Below are positions 12,051 to 22,391 of a stretch of 64,000 bases of DNA, piece after piece. The stretch is from the NCBI GenBank assembly GCA_027257055.1, contig JAPVLO010000019.1, positions 15,550,501-15,614,500 on the forward strand. The letters are read 5' to 3'. Position 1 is the stretch's first letter; each line of letters opens with the position of its first letter. The notes under the pieces are model-generated. The model had not been told where the DNA came from and did no database searches. It worked only from the letters and a program-made list of their open reading frames with translations. Both the position numbers and the translations under genes were made by a program. The stretch is from Cephalopachus bancanus (taxonomy: Eukaryota > Chordata > Mammalia > Primates > Tarsiidae).

Positions 12051-13382
12051 TTGTGCAGTTTTTTCCCCTTCCTACTTTTTCCTTCCCTCCACGTCACCGT
12101 CTTCTTTAATTCTGTTATTCAGGGGTAGAGGGATTGGTTTTACTTCTGTTTGTTCAATCTCCTATTCTTTATGTCTATCCTCTTACTTTGTTCAATTCTG
12201 GAGTTGCACTGTAGGTTGGGGTGGTCCTTTTTGCAGTTTTGAGATTTACTTAAGTGGGGAGTTGTGATTCAAAATCTATCTGCAGGTCCTGGTATTTGCC
12301 GACAGGTGTATGGATAATCTGAAACCCTCTTCCCACTGCCTTGGAATCTGTCTGTGCAGTGGGGCTGTAGGTTTACTCCCTGAAATAAAATGTGGTTAGC
12401 AGAGGGAAGAGAATGGAGCAGACAGTAGGGGGAGAGGGGGGTGGAGAGATAGAGGAGTAAGGGGGGAAGCAAACGAGTGTACAAGCAAATGGAGAGAGAG
12501 ACCTATACTGAAACAGATAAAAACAATAGACCACAGCTACAGACTAACCAACTCCCATACAAAAAAAAAAATAAAACATACAATGATGCTAGCATACAAG
12601 CTAACCAACCATCTTATTGGTGTGCTGTTCCTCTATACAAAGATATGGTTTACAGAGAGGAGAAAAGAGAAGAAAAGGAAGAGGGAAAAAAAGGAACAAT
12701 ACATTGGGAATAGAATTAAGTCATTAAACTATCCGAACCAATCAAGCACACTCTGAAACTTTTTGTGTAAGTCCAATGTCCTTTCAGCTTTCTTTTCAAG
12801 CTGGTAAATTAGTTCACAGTTAGAGTCAGTTGCCCCTGGCCTGCTGTGAAGGACAGTTCAGATCACTGTCATTTCACTCAAATCTGGCCTATGTCTGTTT
12901 TTCAAGCTTTTTCCCATTTCGGTGTTGTTACCTTGAATCGCCAGCAGGTGGTGCTATCTCAGCTGCTCGCCTCAGAGTGGGTGGGGCTGGACTGGAACCA
13001 GGCAGAGGCCGGAGATGGAAGCCTGCCTCAGGGCACACAGGAGGAGACCCACGGCAGGCAGGATGTCATGGTCGCAGGAGAGGTGGCAGTGATCCCAGCA
13101 GATCTTGCAGGGGCTTCAAGGACTGAAGTCGTGGATCGCCTCAGGCATGGATGGCGTGATGTGCTATGGCCACCATGGAAGCCGCGGCGGCACCAGCAGC
13201 TGCTGTGTCTGCGCTGCAGTGGCTGTCCAGACCACTGCGATGCCCCGGCATTGGCAACAGCCAAGCTCCATGTGAAGAGCAGGCTGCGATGTTGGGGTGC
13301 GCAGCCCCTGGGGAGAGAGCCAGAGACCCTCTGCATTCTCCTTTGCAGAGGGTTTCATAGACCAGGTTGCCCCGTCGCCATT
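12051..13382 (-). promoter_or_regulatory. Inner L1 5' UTR
   Basis: About 1.3 kb upstream of ORF1 that aligns in parts with the outer element's 5' UTR. Shared landmarks are the block near 12300-12390 versus 14440-14540 and the GC-rich distal end near 13300-13380 versus 15640-15715. In L1 this region holds the internal pol II promoter. The GC-rich part (12930-13340) also carries a 183-codon open frame on the opposite strand. Promoter function is inferred from the family. Confidence 0.8.
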
Positions 13383-14217
13383 AGCATAAGTTCGTAGGGA
13401 TTGGATGTCTGGGAAAGATTTTAATTCTCCCTCACTAATGAAGCTTAGCTTGGCTAGGTAGGTTATTCTTGGTTGAAATTGTTTGTCTGAGAACCTTGAA
13501 GATTGTGCTCCAAGCTCTCCTAGCCTCAAGGGTTTCTGTAGATAACTCTGTGCTATTCTAATTGGTCTTCCCTGGTAGGTAGTCTGACCTTTTTCTCTTG
13601 CTGCCTTTAGGATTTTTTCTTTTATACCTACTTTGTTTAGGCAAATTATTATGTGTCTGGTAGTTGGTCTTCTCATTTGTTGTCTTGCAGGGGTTCTCTT
13701 AATCTCTTGTGTTTGAATTTTTGCATCACTGATGAGATGAGGGAAGTTTTCTTGAATAATTTTGTGGAATGTTTGTTCCAGGGTGGTCTCTCTCTCTCTC
13801 AGTCCAATTACTTTAGATTCAGTCTCTTGAAGTAATTGTTCATCTCTTGAGGGTTTTGTTCTTCTTTATAAGTTTCTTTTCTGTGTTTTTGACAGTTTGG
13901 GTTAGTTCTGTATTTTGGTCTTCAAGCTCTGAGATTCTTTCTTCTGCTTGGCTAATTCTGCTATCCATGTTTATTAGTTTATTTATTTCAATCACAGTAT
14001 TCTTTACTGCTGTTATTTCAGTTATCAGCTTCTTCCTATTTTCCTCGTCTTTCAATTTTTTTTATTCTCTCTATTAATGTCTTGATGTCTAGGTTGTCAT
14101 ATGTGACCAGTCATTCTGGGGGCTCTTTATTGTGTGTGTTCCGAAGTCTGTTTTCTCTGTGTCTGACCTGCCAGGAGTCTGTGTGAGATCTATATTCTTG
14201 TTTTGGTTTTCCTTCAT
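13383..14217 (-). pseudogene. Outer L1 ORF1, 5' portion
   Basis: The start codon is set at 14217, aligned with the inner ORF1 start. A coiled-coil piece rich in Glu and Lys spans 14055-13840. An RRM-like piece with RRPTTRHIIICLNKVGIKEK lies near 13676, and the RNA-binding C-terminal part includes TYQGRPIRIAQ and AKLSFISEGELKSFPD. It stops at the inner L1 junction (13393) and resumes at 6947. Frameshifts near 13840 and 13560 break it independently of the insertion. Confidence 0.88.
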
Positions 14218-15731
14218 TTGTGTAGATTTTCCTCCCCACTTCCTACCCCGTCACCATCTTCTTTAATTCTGTTATTCAGGGGTGGAGGGATTGCTTTTAC
14301 TTCTATTTGTTCAATCTCTTATTTTTCCTTATGTATATTCTCTGACTTAGTTCAATTCTGGAGCTGTACTGCAGGTTGTGGGCAATCCTTTTTGCAGTTT
14401 TGAGATTTAATTGAGTGGGGAGCTGTGATTCAAAATCTATCTGCAGATCCCAGTATCCACTGACAAGTGTATGGATAATCTGGAACCCACTTCCCACTGC
14501 CTTGCAATCTGTCCATGCAGTGGGGTTATAGGTTTACTCCCTGAAAGCAAAATGAGGTAAGAAAAGGGAAAAGAATGGAACAGGGAGTGGGGGAAAGAGG
14601 AAGGTGGAGGGAGAAAAGAGTAAGAGGGAAACAGACAAATGTACTGACTAACAAATGAAAAGAAACACGAAGACAGATATGAGTAAACAACAACAACAAA
14701 TAAACCAACAAACATATGAAAAAACTAAAACATACAATCATATAGACATGCAAGCTCACCAACCTCCTTATTGGTGTACTATTCCTCTATACAAACATGA
14801 GGTCTAATGAGAAAAAAATAAAATAGAATAGAATAAAGTCAGTAAACTAACAGAACCAAAGCAAGTATGAAAACGTTATTGATAATAGTAAGAAGAGAGA
14901 GACAAGGGGGAAAAAAGATGAGCAAGACAAAGAGAAAAAAAAAAATTAAAATGGGAGAACCAAGCACACACTAAGACATTTCCTTTAAGTCCAGTGTCCT
15001 TTCAGCTCTGATTTCTGGCTCTCACTGTAGCCTGGTGGAGTTGCTCAGTTAGGGTCAGTTGCCCCTGGCCTGCTATGGAGAGTGGTTCAGATCTGGGCTT
15101 CCAGCTAAATCTGCCACTCAGATCTGGCCTGTGTCTATCTAATATGGGGGAGGGGCTTCTGTCCCTCCCGTTTTGATGTTGTTACCTTGGATCCCAAGCT
15201 GGGAGATGGGCTGAGCTGGGTAGAGCTGGTCTCATGGCTCCAGCTGATCTCTTTCTGCTGCAGCCTGAGACTACCAGGCAATGCAGGCCAGTGTAGCACT
15301 GGGCTACTTGGGTAGGGCTGGGTGGGAGTCGGGGGCTGCCCGGGGTGGGAGGGAGCAGGCAACTATGATGGAGGTGACAGCCGCTGCTTCAGCAGTGCTG
15401 GAAGGAGCTCCAGGAGCCGGGCTCTGGGTGAGGGGTGGGGCGTGGCAATGGCAGCGGCAGCAGTGGCAGCTTCAGTAGTGTGGTGCTTGGGCAGGGCTTC
15501 ACGGTCCGGGAGCCGTGGGTCGCCTCGGGTGGGAGCGGCAGTGATGGTGGCGGTAGTGGCAGCAGCAGTAGTGGCCAGGCTGAGGCAGTGGCAGCCAAGC
15601 AGCGTATGAAGAGCCGACTGGCAGTGTGAGCACCACAGCCCCCGGGGAAGAGCAAGAGTCTTTATGGGTATTCTCTTACATGGAGGGTCTCATGGACCAA
15701 ACTGCCCCATCGCCATCTTGATGGAAGTCCA
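14218..15731 (-). promoter_or_regulatory. Outer L1 5' UTR with a GC-rich promoter end
   Basis: The 1.5-kb leader of the outer element. The distal 600 bp (15130-15730) is rich in GC and contains short GGC/GCA-type trinucleotide runs around 15435-15600, which produce Gly/Ser-rich open frames on + that I do not regard as genes. An A-rich stretch at 14800-14960 separates this from the ORF1-proximal part. By family knowledge the internal promoter lies at the 15731 end. Confidence 0.85.
15711..15720 (-). promoter_or_regulatory. YY1-type site at +12 to +21 of the outer L1
   Basis: On the minus strand the element starts at 15731 and reads CAAGATGGCG at 15720-15711. This is the YY1 core (AAGATGGCG). 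In human L1 a YY1 site at almost the same distance from the start directs accurate initiation. The match and distance are seen here; binding is inferred. The inner L1 begins within this motif and so lacks its first half. Confidence 0.7.
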
Positions 15732-15743
15732 GAATACTTCTTA

Positions 15744-16980
15744 AGCTGAAGCTTATGCAGAAAGGAGAATATAATGTAGGTATGACTGCCTGTGATAAAG
15801 AAAGGCCTTAACTATCACTTAATTCACTTCTTGTTAAATACTTTTAAAATCATGACAGGTAACATCCAGACTGTCTATCATCACTCTCAGTGTCCATTTA
15901 TTTATAGTTCCCTGAAGTCCTAGAAAAGAATAAAGATGGGAATTGTTCTACAATAATTCATACTTTTTGAGTACCTGTTCTATAAATGTGTATACTTTTC
16001 TCCCAAATCAACTGCGAGCAACTCAAGGTCAAAAACTTACCACTTTTCTGGATGTCTCCACCAATAGAGCAGAGAGTCCCTGGGAGAACGGTTGACTAAG
16101 TAAAGAGGGCATTAAGGTAGGCTGAGACCAAGTCCAATTTGTGATGCAGTAAGACAGAAGGTTGTGGCATGGGAAATGTCTACCTTTCCACAGGGATGAA
16201 GCCAATGGTGCCCAGCAGATATTTTTATTTTCTCAAACAGACCTGGGTAAGAAACATCTATGCAGCATGAAGGCACATTTAATATTGGTCTAAAACATTT
16301 GGGTTTTGCCATGCACACAGAATGTCTATGAAGTCTGAGACACATGGCTTTAACCCCCCAAACTCTCTGGTTTGCCTTGTGGCATCCAAATCACAAAACA
16401 GTAACTTGCCCCATCAGCAAGTTGAGAGGGAGAGTTCAAGAAGTACTTTGAAGGTATAAATCCAAAATTCTTGACAGAGCCATGGAAAATTTATCACATT
16501 GAGATTGTGAATTGATTTGCTGTCTTATTTTGGGCTAGTGATGTAATTGAGATCTCCTAAGAACAGCATGATGAATTTGCTCTGAGCAAGGAACTTGTGC
16601 ACAGTTCTTCTGAGAACTTGGTCAGGGCAGTGATTATTTTTGCTTTATTCATTGAATGTGCTCAAGTCCACAGAGTCGATTCTCCCTCTTGGTGTTTGAG
16701 CATCAACAAACCCACAACACTGTTATGTCTTAATAGCTATGGGATGGCTTCTCCTTTTTATTAACCATAACATGGGATCTGGTCAACTCTTGGAAAAACA
16801 GATAAATTGGCAAAGCTGTCTTTAAAGTGTGGGACCTCCCCACTTTTTTTTCCTCCCCTGAATAAAATTATTAACTCATGAAGGAATTTAGATGGTTCAG
16901 ACATACTTGCTTTATAAAATTTAGTAGCAAGAAAGAACTTCGTCCATTAATTTTCAAAGAGGGGCCAGTAAACTGCTAGT
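15744..16980. other. Unique DNA, no recognised feature
   Basis: No convincing gene and no repeat I can name. The 77-codon minus frame at 16345-16112 has no domain I know and no supporting splice or promoter context. Confidence 0.55.
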
Positions 16981-16984
16981 AGAG

Positions 16985-17092
16985 AAAAAAAGATTTGCTT
17001 GAGTCAGGAGACCTATGTTTAAACCCAACTCTGTACTTGTGAGCTGGGTCATTTGGGATATGTTACTAAGCTCTTTGAGCAAACTTGAAATG
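16985..17092 (+). repeat. MIR fragment
   Basis: Resembles the MIR core: GAGTCAGGAGACCTATGTTT, then a decayed 'GTGAGCTGGGTCATTTGGGA' and GTTACTAAGCTCTTTGAG. MIRs are ancient tRNA-derived SINEs. It is diverged, and a profile search would be needed for exact ends. Confidence 0.5.
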
Positions 17093-17251
17093 GTTTCTGT
17101 CTGGATCAATTTAGATGACAAACTATTGTGCAGAAGAAAATGTGTCTGAATTTAACTAAAAATGACCTTTGTAGATACCATATGTTAACCTGGAAAAATG
17201 TGTTGTGATATGTTACAGGAAAACTTATATAGTGCTATTCATTCTGTGTGA

Positions 17252-17345
17252 AAAAGGAAGGAAGGAGAAAAGAAAGAGGGAGCGAGGGAAAAGGGGAAGA
17301 AAGGAATGAAGGAAGGGGGGAGGGAGGAAGGGAAGAAGGAAGGGC
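17252..17345. repeat. Purine-rich GGAA/GGGA tract
   Basis: Nearly 95 bases of A and G only, with irregular GGAA and GGGAGG units. It is a low-complexity tract that may form non-B DNA. A Phe/Leu/Pro-rich reading frame on the minus strand (17473-17225) is its shadow. Confidence 0.9.
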
Positions 17346-17829
17346 AAATTAGGGTTTTCTATTTTGTTTATTAAAAATCCAAATAATATAGGAGTGTATA
17401 GATAGCATATATTACTTTTGTTTTTAAATTTCCCAAACAATGACAAACTATTTTCTCCAGTGATGGATTCCACTTAGACAGTGAGTCAACCCATGATCAG
17501 TACCTGTTTGATCTGAATGCATTTCTATTCACACAGCCATCCTACATACTGTTGCGGAGACAACCTTCCCAAACAAATTATGGTTCTGGTACTATATTTT
17601 TCTATGTAGGAGCCTAGGGCAGCTTCCTAGCTTAATTTCTTGAGCCTAGTATTTAAGAAGCACCATCCATGGCACTTCACATCCATCCAGTCTCAACATT
17701 ACCCTGCAGTTTCGAGAAGCTGGTCTTTCTTTTACTCCACTGTCCTGACTCAGAAAATAACCCCTTCTCAGAAGTAAGCTCCTGTCACCTCTCCCAATCA
17801 AGTCTTTCATTCCACCTCCCTATACATTT

Positions 17830-18620
17830 ATATTTTTATTAAATAGTGATCATAAAAGTAAAACAATTGAGAAAATTCAGAAATTAAAGTCTAAAAAAGG
17901 AAATTAAAATAACCCATCACCACTTTCCACTAACATTTTAGTAATATGGTCATTTGATCATTTTTCTCATACTTTTTCATTGACAAACTTTGGAATGTGA
18001 CTTTGCAAACTTCTAAAACTTGGGGCTGGGGCCAAGCATGGTGGCTCACACATGCAATCCCAGCACTTTGGAAGACCGAGGTAAGAGGATTGCTTGAGTG
18101 CAGGAGTTTGAGACCAGCCTTGGAAACATAATAAGAACCCATCCCTACAAAAAAAAAATTAGAAATTCACCAGATGTGGTGGCGTGTGGTGCTTGTAGTC
18201 TCAGCTACTCAGGAGGTTGAGTTGGAAGGTGTGCCAGAGCCTATGCGGTCGAGACTGTGATAAGCTATGATCATGCCATTGCATACCAGCCAGGGCAACA
18301 AAGTGAGACCCCCCAACTTAAAAATTTTTGTTTTCTCCAAAGCATGAGTCCTTGAATGTATTTTAATTTATTTAGCCACCTTCTAAGTCAGGATTTTTTA
18401 TTTGTTCTGAGCATTTTGTTATCACAAAAAAATGCTACAGTAAGCATCCTTGAATGTGTCTCTAATTATGTCATTAAATTAAATTCTGAGAAATGAAATG
18501 ACTAGATCATGAGAAAGAAATATATTCAAAGATTTTCAACCATATTGACAAATTATTTTCCAGAAATTTCACATAATTAAATTTCCACCAGCAGTAAATA
18601 TATATTGCTTCTATATATTT
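17830..18620 (-). mobile_element. Possible old L1/HAL1-type fragment around an Alu
   Basis: The stretch 18360-18620 reads like the decayed reverse of a LINE 3' part, with words such as TTTCCACCAGCAGTAAATAT and a 'not reaching the target' style AT-rich context seen in L1ME/HAL1 ends. The match is weak, and the left boundary is a guess. An Alu at 18027-18325 lies inside. Confidence 0.3.
18027..18325 (+). mobile_element. Old Alu (AluJ-like)
   Basis: A plus-strand dimer with GGTGGCTCACACATGCAATC at the left end, an A-rich linker near 18150 and the right-arm GATCATGCCATTGCATACCA. It is heavily diverged and lacks the features of the young Alus here, so it dates from early primate evolution. Confidence 0.88.
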
Positions 18621-18624
18621 CTAT

Positions 18625-20980
18625 CAATGCTGCTCCAACATTTCTTTAAGGACTGTGTCAAGACTCACTGCTTCATAAATGACTAGACTTTCATCTCCCA
18701 CTCTGTCATATCTTTCCACCATCCTCAGTATCTATATCAACTCTGAAATATTGTTTGATTTATCTGTTTGATTGTTTTTCATGTTACTTTTTTCTCTGCG
18801 ATTCTCCCACAAGTCTTTTAAAAATAGAACCATATTTTCAATGTCTTTTGTAGTCTACAGAATTCTAGTTGATTCCATTTCCCTCTAAATTCTACCAATA
18901 GTTTACCAGAGATGAGAGGATTATTCTCCCAAAGACTACATCTCAATGCATAATTGTTTTTAAGTATTTGGTAATATATCTGGCAAAATTAATCACAGAC
19001 TAATTTATTTTCACTGTATGGTATATTGTGAGATAAATCCAGGAGAAATTTTGGCTATCCTTCTGACTTATAAACCAGTTGTATGAATTGCTAAATAGCC
19101 CCTCTTTGCATATAACCATATATAATTTTCAGTTGTGTCTAAAAGGTCATTTTAACCTTAGACTATTTCTCCATCTCAATAAAGCTAAAACTGAACACAA
19201 AAGGTAAAGCAAAGAATTCTCTAAATGTATGTGTAATATTCTTTAAACAGAAAAAAATTTAATGATCTGCACCAACTGCCAAAAAAACCTCTTGCTTCTC
19301 TGTCTTACTATCAAATTACTAACAGTCTTAACTCAACCTTGTTTGTTTAATGTTGAGAAACACTGTGACTCTCACCTCTCTGTTCTTGGTTTGACAAGAA
19401 TCTCAAGGGGCATCAATAAAAGAAAACTCCTGGCTAAGTTAGCCAGGAAATACACAGGTAGAATACAGAAGAAACCGCCCAAGAATTGATTTAATTCACT
19501 GGTATAAATGGCATATTATTTTAAAAGATATATAAAGTACAATAAAACCCAATGGGAAACCGTAGACTTGGCTGTTGTGATTATTAATGACAGCAGATTT
19601 GGGAACAAGCTTCTCTCAGTATGACTCTGACTTGAAATGTGACTGCAGCACAGATTGCTGGTGATGTATGTGAGTGCTGGTTTCCTATGCTCCGTAGTCC
19701 TAGATCAACTATTTCTAAATTTGAACAATCTGGAACTTACCTCAGATAGAATCTGGTAGGAACTTCGTCCATAACCTGTTTGATTTATCACCTGAAATTA
19801 CTCAAGTGAAGATCTCTGCCACTCTGGTAGATTTCAATCTTCACCAAATTATTAACTTTGATTTAACCCTTGTAATAGGATGTCATGTTGGTGTGCTTGA
19901 AGAGTAGTCCACCTCCACACCCTCCCCTTTTTTAAAGAGGCCCTGCCTACTCTGTTCAAACTACAGTGACACCCATTTGCTGGATGTTTTGTCAAAATGT
20001 GATGCCATGTTCTTTTTAAACTAAAGGTCTAGATTTCTCAACAGAACACTGGTTCAAGGGCTAGAGTAGGCTTAAAGCTGCTTTCTGCTGAAAACTCTGG
20101 ATTCAAACACAAACCCTCTCTAGGAATACTGGCTAGACTTTGTAATTTTCATAACAAAATATTTGCCTTGTCATCTGTTCCCTGGGAATAAAATCAAGGA
20201 AGTCACTTTAATCAACAGAATAAGTTAGCTATGTATCAAACCTCACAAGAGAGTAGAACCTTAAGTCTTGATTCTGCAACTCACATCAAAGGCTGAGGAA
20301 ATTTATTACTAAGTATATTAGTATAAAGAAAATGCTACCTATTCCCTTCTACATATCTTAGTTCCATATTCAGATAGGCTGTTACTTACAATATAAGCCA
20401 CAATCTTTGACTTAAACACATAGAGTATTTTTCTCAAGAAACCTGGGAGACAATATCATTCCTGGATCCAAGACTCTGAAATAGTGTATAATTTCTCTTA
20501 TTTGTTTAAATTTAAAAGTTTAACATTTTTAGTCTATCTTAAAATGTGAATCCAAGAAAGAGGCCCACAATTATCAATTAAAACATGACATCAAAAAGGC
20601 AAATATAACACAATTAATGATCCATTAGGCTTTTAAATGGGATTCTACAATGTGTAAAAAGTAGCATCGTTTGAGAAATCTAACTTTTGTCATCTTAAAT
20701 CATATTGTTTCAAGAGATTATTTCAAACAAATAAATAATAGACAAGGTTTTTTTTTTTAAAGCTGCACTTGTGTGGCATGTTGCATTTGAGCCTGGAAAT
20801 TAGTCTTCATTAAACTATTTTTTAATGTTATACCTTCAAATTTTAAAACTAATCACAAAAGATGACAACTATATTATTTCCAGCTCTCCAATTTGCTGGT
20901 AAATTGGGTTTAGGGTATGGTTCTCTACATAAGAAGCCAAATGTGCCATCCACAGAGCAGGGTCTGAATAAAATAAACAG
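18625..20980. other. Unique AT-rich DNA
   Basis: No gene, RNA or repeat family recognised. Reading frames are short (75 codons at 19262-19489) and show no domain. Confidence 0.55.
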
Positions 20981-20984
20981 AGCC

Positions 20985-21110
20985 GGTATAATTATGTCCA
21001 TATTACAGATGATATACTCACTCATCCTAGAGTCGTACGGCCAGAGGGCCTAGGGTTGTATTCAAGGTCTGAATCCTTTTCCAGTGGATGTCCTATAATG
21101 GCATACTGCT
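20985..21110 (-). repeat. MIR fragment
   Basis: Contains the reverse of the MIR core: ATTATGTCCATATTACAGAT, then a decayed 'CCAGAGGGCCTAGGGTTGTA' and GGTCTGAATCC. The order of these words fits a minus-strand MIR. Confidence 0.5.
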
Positions 21111-21114
21111 ACTT

Positions 21115-22325
21115 CTTCTCTTTATCCATTAGGCACCTGCTCCACCCCTACTTTAAGTTAAATCCTATCTGAGAACCAGTTTCACATTTCACCATATTTC
21201 TTGTGCTTTCTGTAAAAATAAGAGATAATCGAGCCTCAGTCTGAGTATGACTGGGGATGATCTCATAGAAACACTTTATATAAATATATGCTTTACATAA
21301 TATACTTTAAACAGTTGACAGTTTGCAAATCATTTCTTCTTGCTTCTCTCCATTCTATTACAAATATTTCTAAATCGCACACATTAAATCTGGTGAAGAC
21401 TCAACAAATGCTGTCCTTGTTTAAGACCTTCTTTTCCTGGTTGCTCACATAATCTCAGCAAGGAGTAGCAGGATCAGATTGGAGTTCTGGCTGACTTTCT
21501 TGTGTAAGGCACAGTCCATCACTGGCATATTAGTCAGTAGCCAAGCAGATCTGGAGCAATGCAGGAGCTGTGGAGCATGAGCAAAGGGTGCTGCAAACCC
21601 AGCAAACAGCATCACTTTGTTGCCAACTCTGACTTCCCATTGTTTTTAATTAGCAATCTGACCCTCAGGGTAACCATTTGCACAGCACATGAGTGTAGTC
21701 TTTTTCCTAGGTGAAATTGGGAAGCTACTATTTTATCAGTAAGTGCTGTTCCTTTGGATTGCTAGCAACAAGCTATCATTAAAGGTCAAAAATAGAGAAG
21801 AGGCAGCAGACCAATGGAAAGAGGTCTTGCCTGCAGCACAGAGTACACATAGCAGGATGAATCCAAAGTGCATTAAAGAAATCAAGACAACCTCCGGATA
21901 GTTAAATATTATAAACATGTGTGCATAATTTCATTTTTCTCTTTGTTCTCTAATATTCAGAGTTCATTGTATAGTTGACTCTGGCTATGGAATATGGTAG
22001 AATCACTTAAGTAATGTATTGAAATCATGCACTGTGTTAGCATTGAATTATATATCCTTCATGGTGTCTTTGGTTGCATGTAATGGAAGACTTCAATTCA
22101 ACTGGCTTAAATGACAAAGAAAATGTATTAACTCATACAGCAAGAACTCCAAAGGCAAGTCAGCCTCAGGGTTGCTTAATTCAGTCGGTCAATAGAGTCG
22201 TGCCTTCTTTGGCAGGTTTGACCATAGAAGGTTTTTCCTCAGGTAGTGCCTTTCATGGTTACAAGACAATACAGCAACTCTAGATATCACAGCCAGGATA
22301 GAGTCCAGCAAAAGAGCAAAAGGAT
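21115..22325. other. Unique DNA, no recognised feature
   Basis: No gene or named repeat. Short frames at 21736-21918 (minus) and 22074-22283 (plus) lack any domain or context that would support them. Confidence 0.5.
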
Positions 22326-22329
22326 TTCT

Positions 22330-22391
22330 GTGTGCATGTATGTGTGTGTGTCTTTCTTATGTATGTGTGTATATATATGTATATATATATA
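22330..22391. repeat. TG/TA dinucleotide-rich tract
   Basis: Imperfect TG repeats merging into TA repeats and a T run. They lie at the 3' end of the adjoining minus-strand L1 and probably grew from its A-rich tail. Confidence 0.8.

Larger units (their letters stand above)
6948..13382 (-). mobile_element. Near-full-length inner L1 inserted in the outer L1 ORF1
   Basis: On the minus strand: 5' UTR (13382-12051), ORF1 (12050-11102), ORF2 (11023 to about 7205), 3' UTR and a degenerate A-rich tail (7019-6948, T/C-rich on +). The flanks AGCATAAATTC (6937-6947) and AGCATAAGTTC (13383-13393) form an 11-bp TSD with one mismatch, and the outer ORF1 is continuous across it. Length is about 6.4 kb. Its 5' end starts roughly 15 nt inside the outer element's start. 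Frameshifts in both ORFs show it is dead. Confidence 0.93.
2421..15731 (-). mobile_element. Full-length L1, interrupted by an Alu and by a second L1
   Basis: The outer element consists of 2421-6947 plus 13383-15731. On the minus strand it has a 5' UTR (15731-14218), ORF1 (14217 to 13383, resuming at 6947), ORF2 (6718-2635) and a 3' UTR with A tail (2634-2421). A 12-bp TSD, GAATACTTCTTA, sits at 2409-2420 and 15732-15743, which shows that both outer ends belong to one insertion. Without the inserts it is about 6.5 kb, the normal full length for L1. Numerous frameshifts in both ORFs make it inactive. Confidence 0.93.

Noticed and set aside
12830..13397. Long GC-rich frames as a host exon
   Set aside because: They lie wholly in the inner L1 5' UTR and run antisense to it; no splice or promoter evidence independent of L1.
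15281..15655. Gly/Ser- and Leu/Pro-rich frames
   Set aside because: They are the translation of GGC/GCA trinucleotide runs in the outer L1 5' UTR.
13383..15731. A third, independent 3'-truncated L1
   Set aside because: L1s truncate at the 5' end; this piece joins exactly to 2421-6947 across a TSD, so it is the 5' half of the outer L1.
17252..17345. Conserved regulatory GA element
   Set aside because: It is low-complexity purine sequence with irregular units; no evidence of binding-site order.
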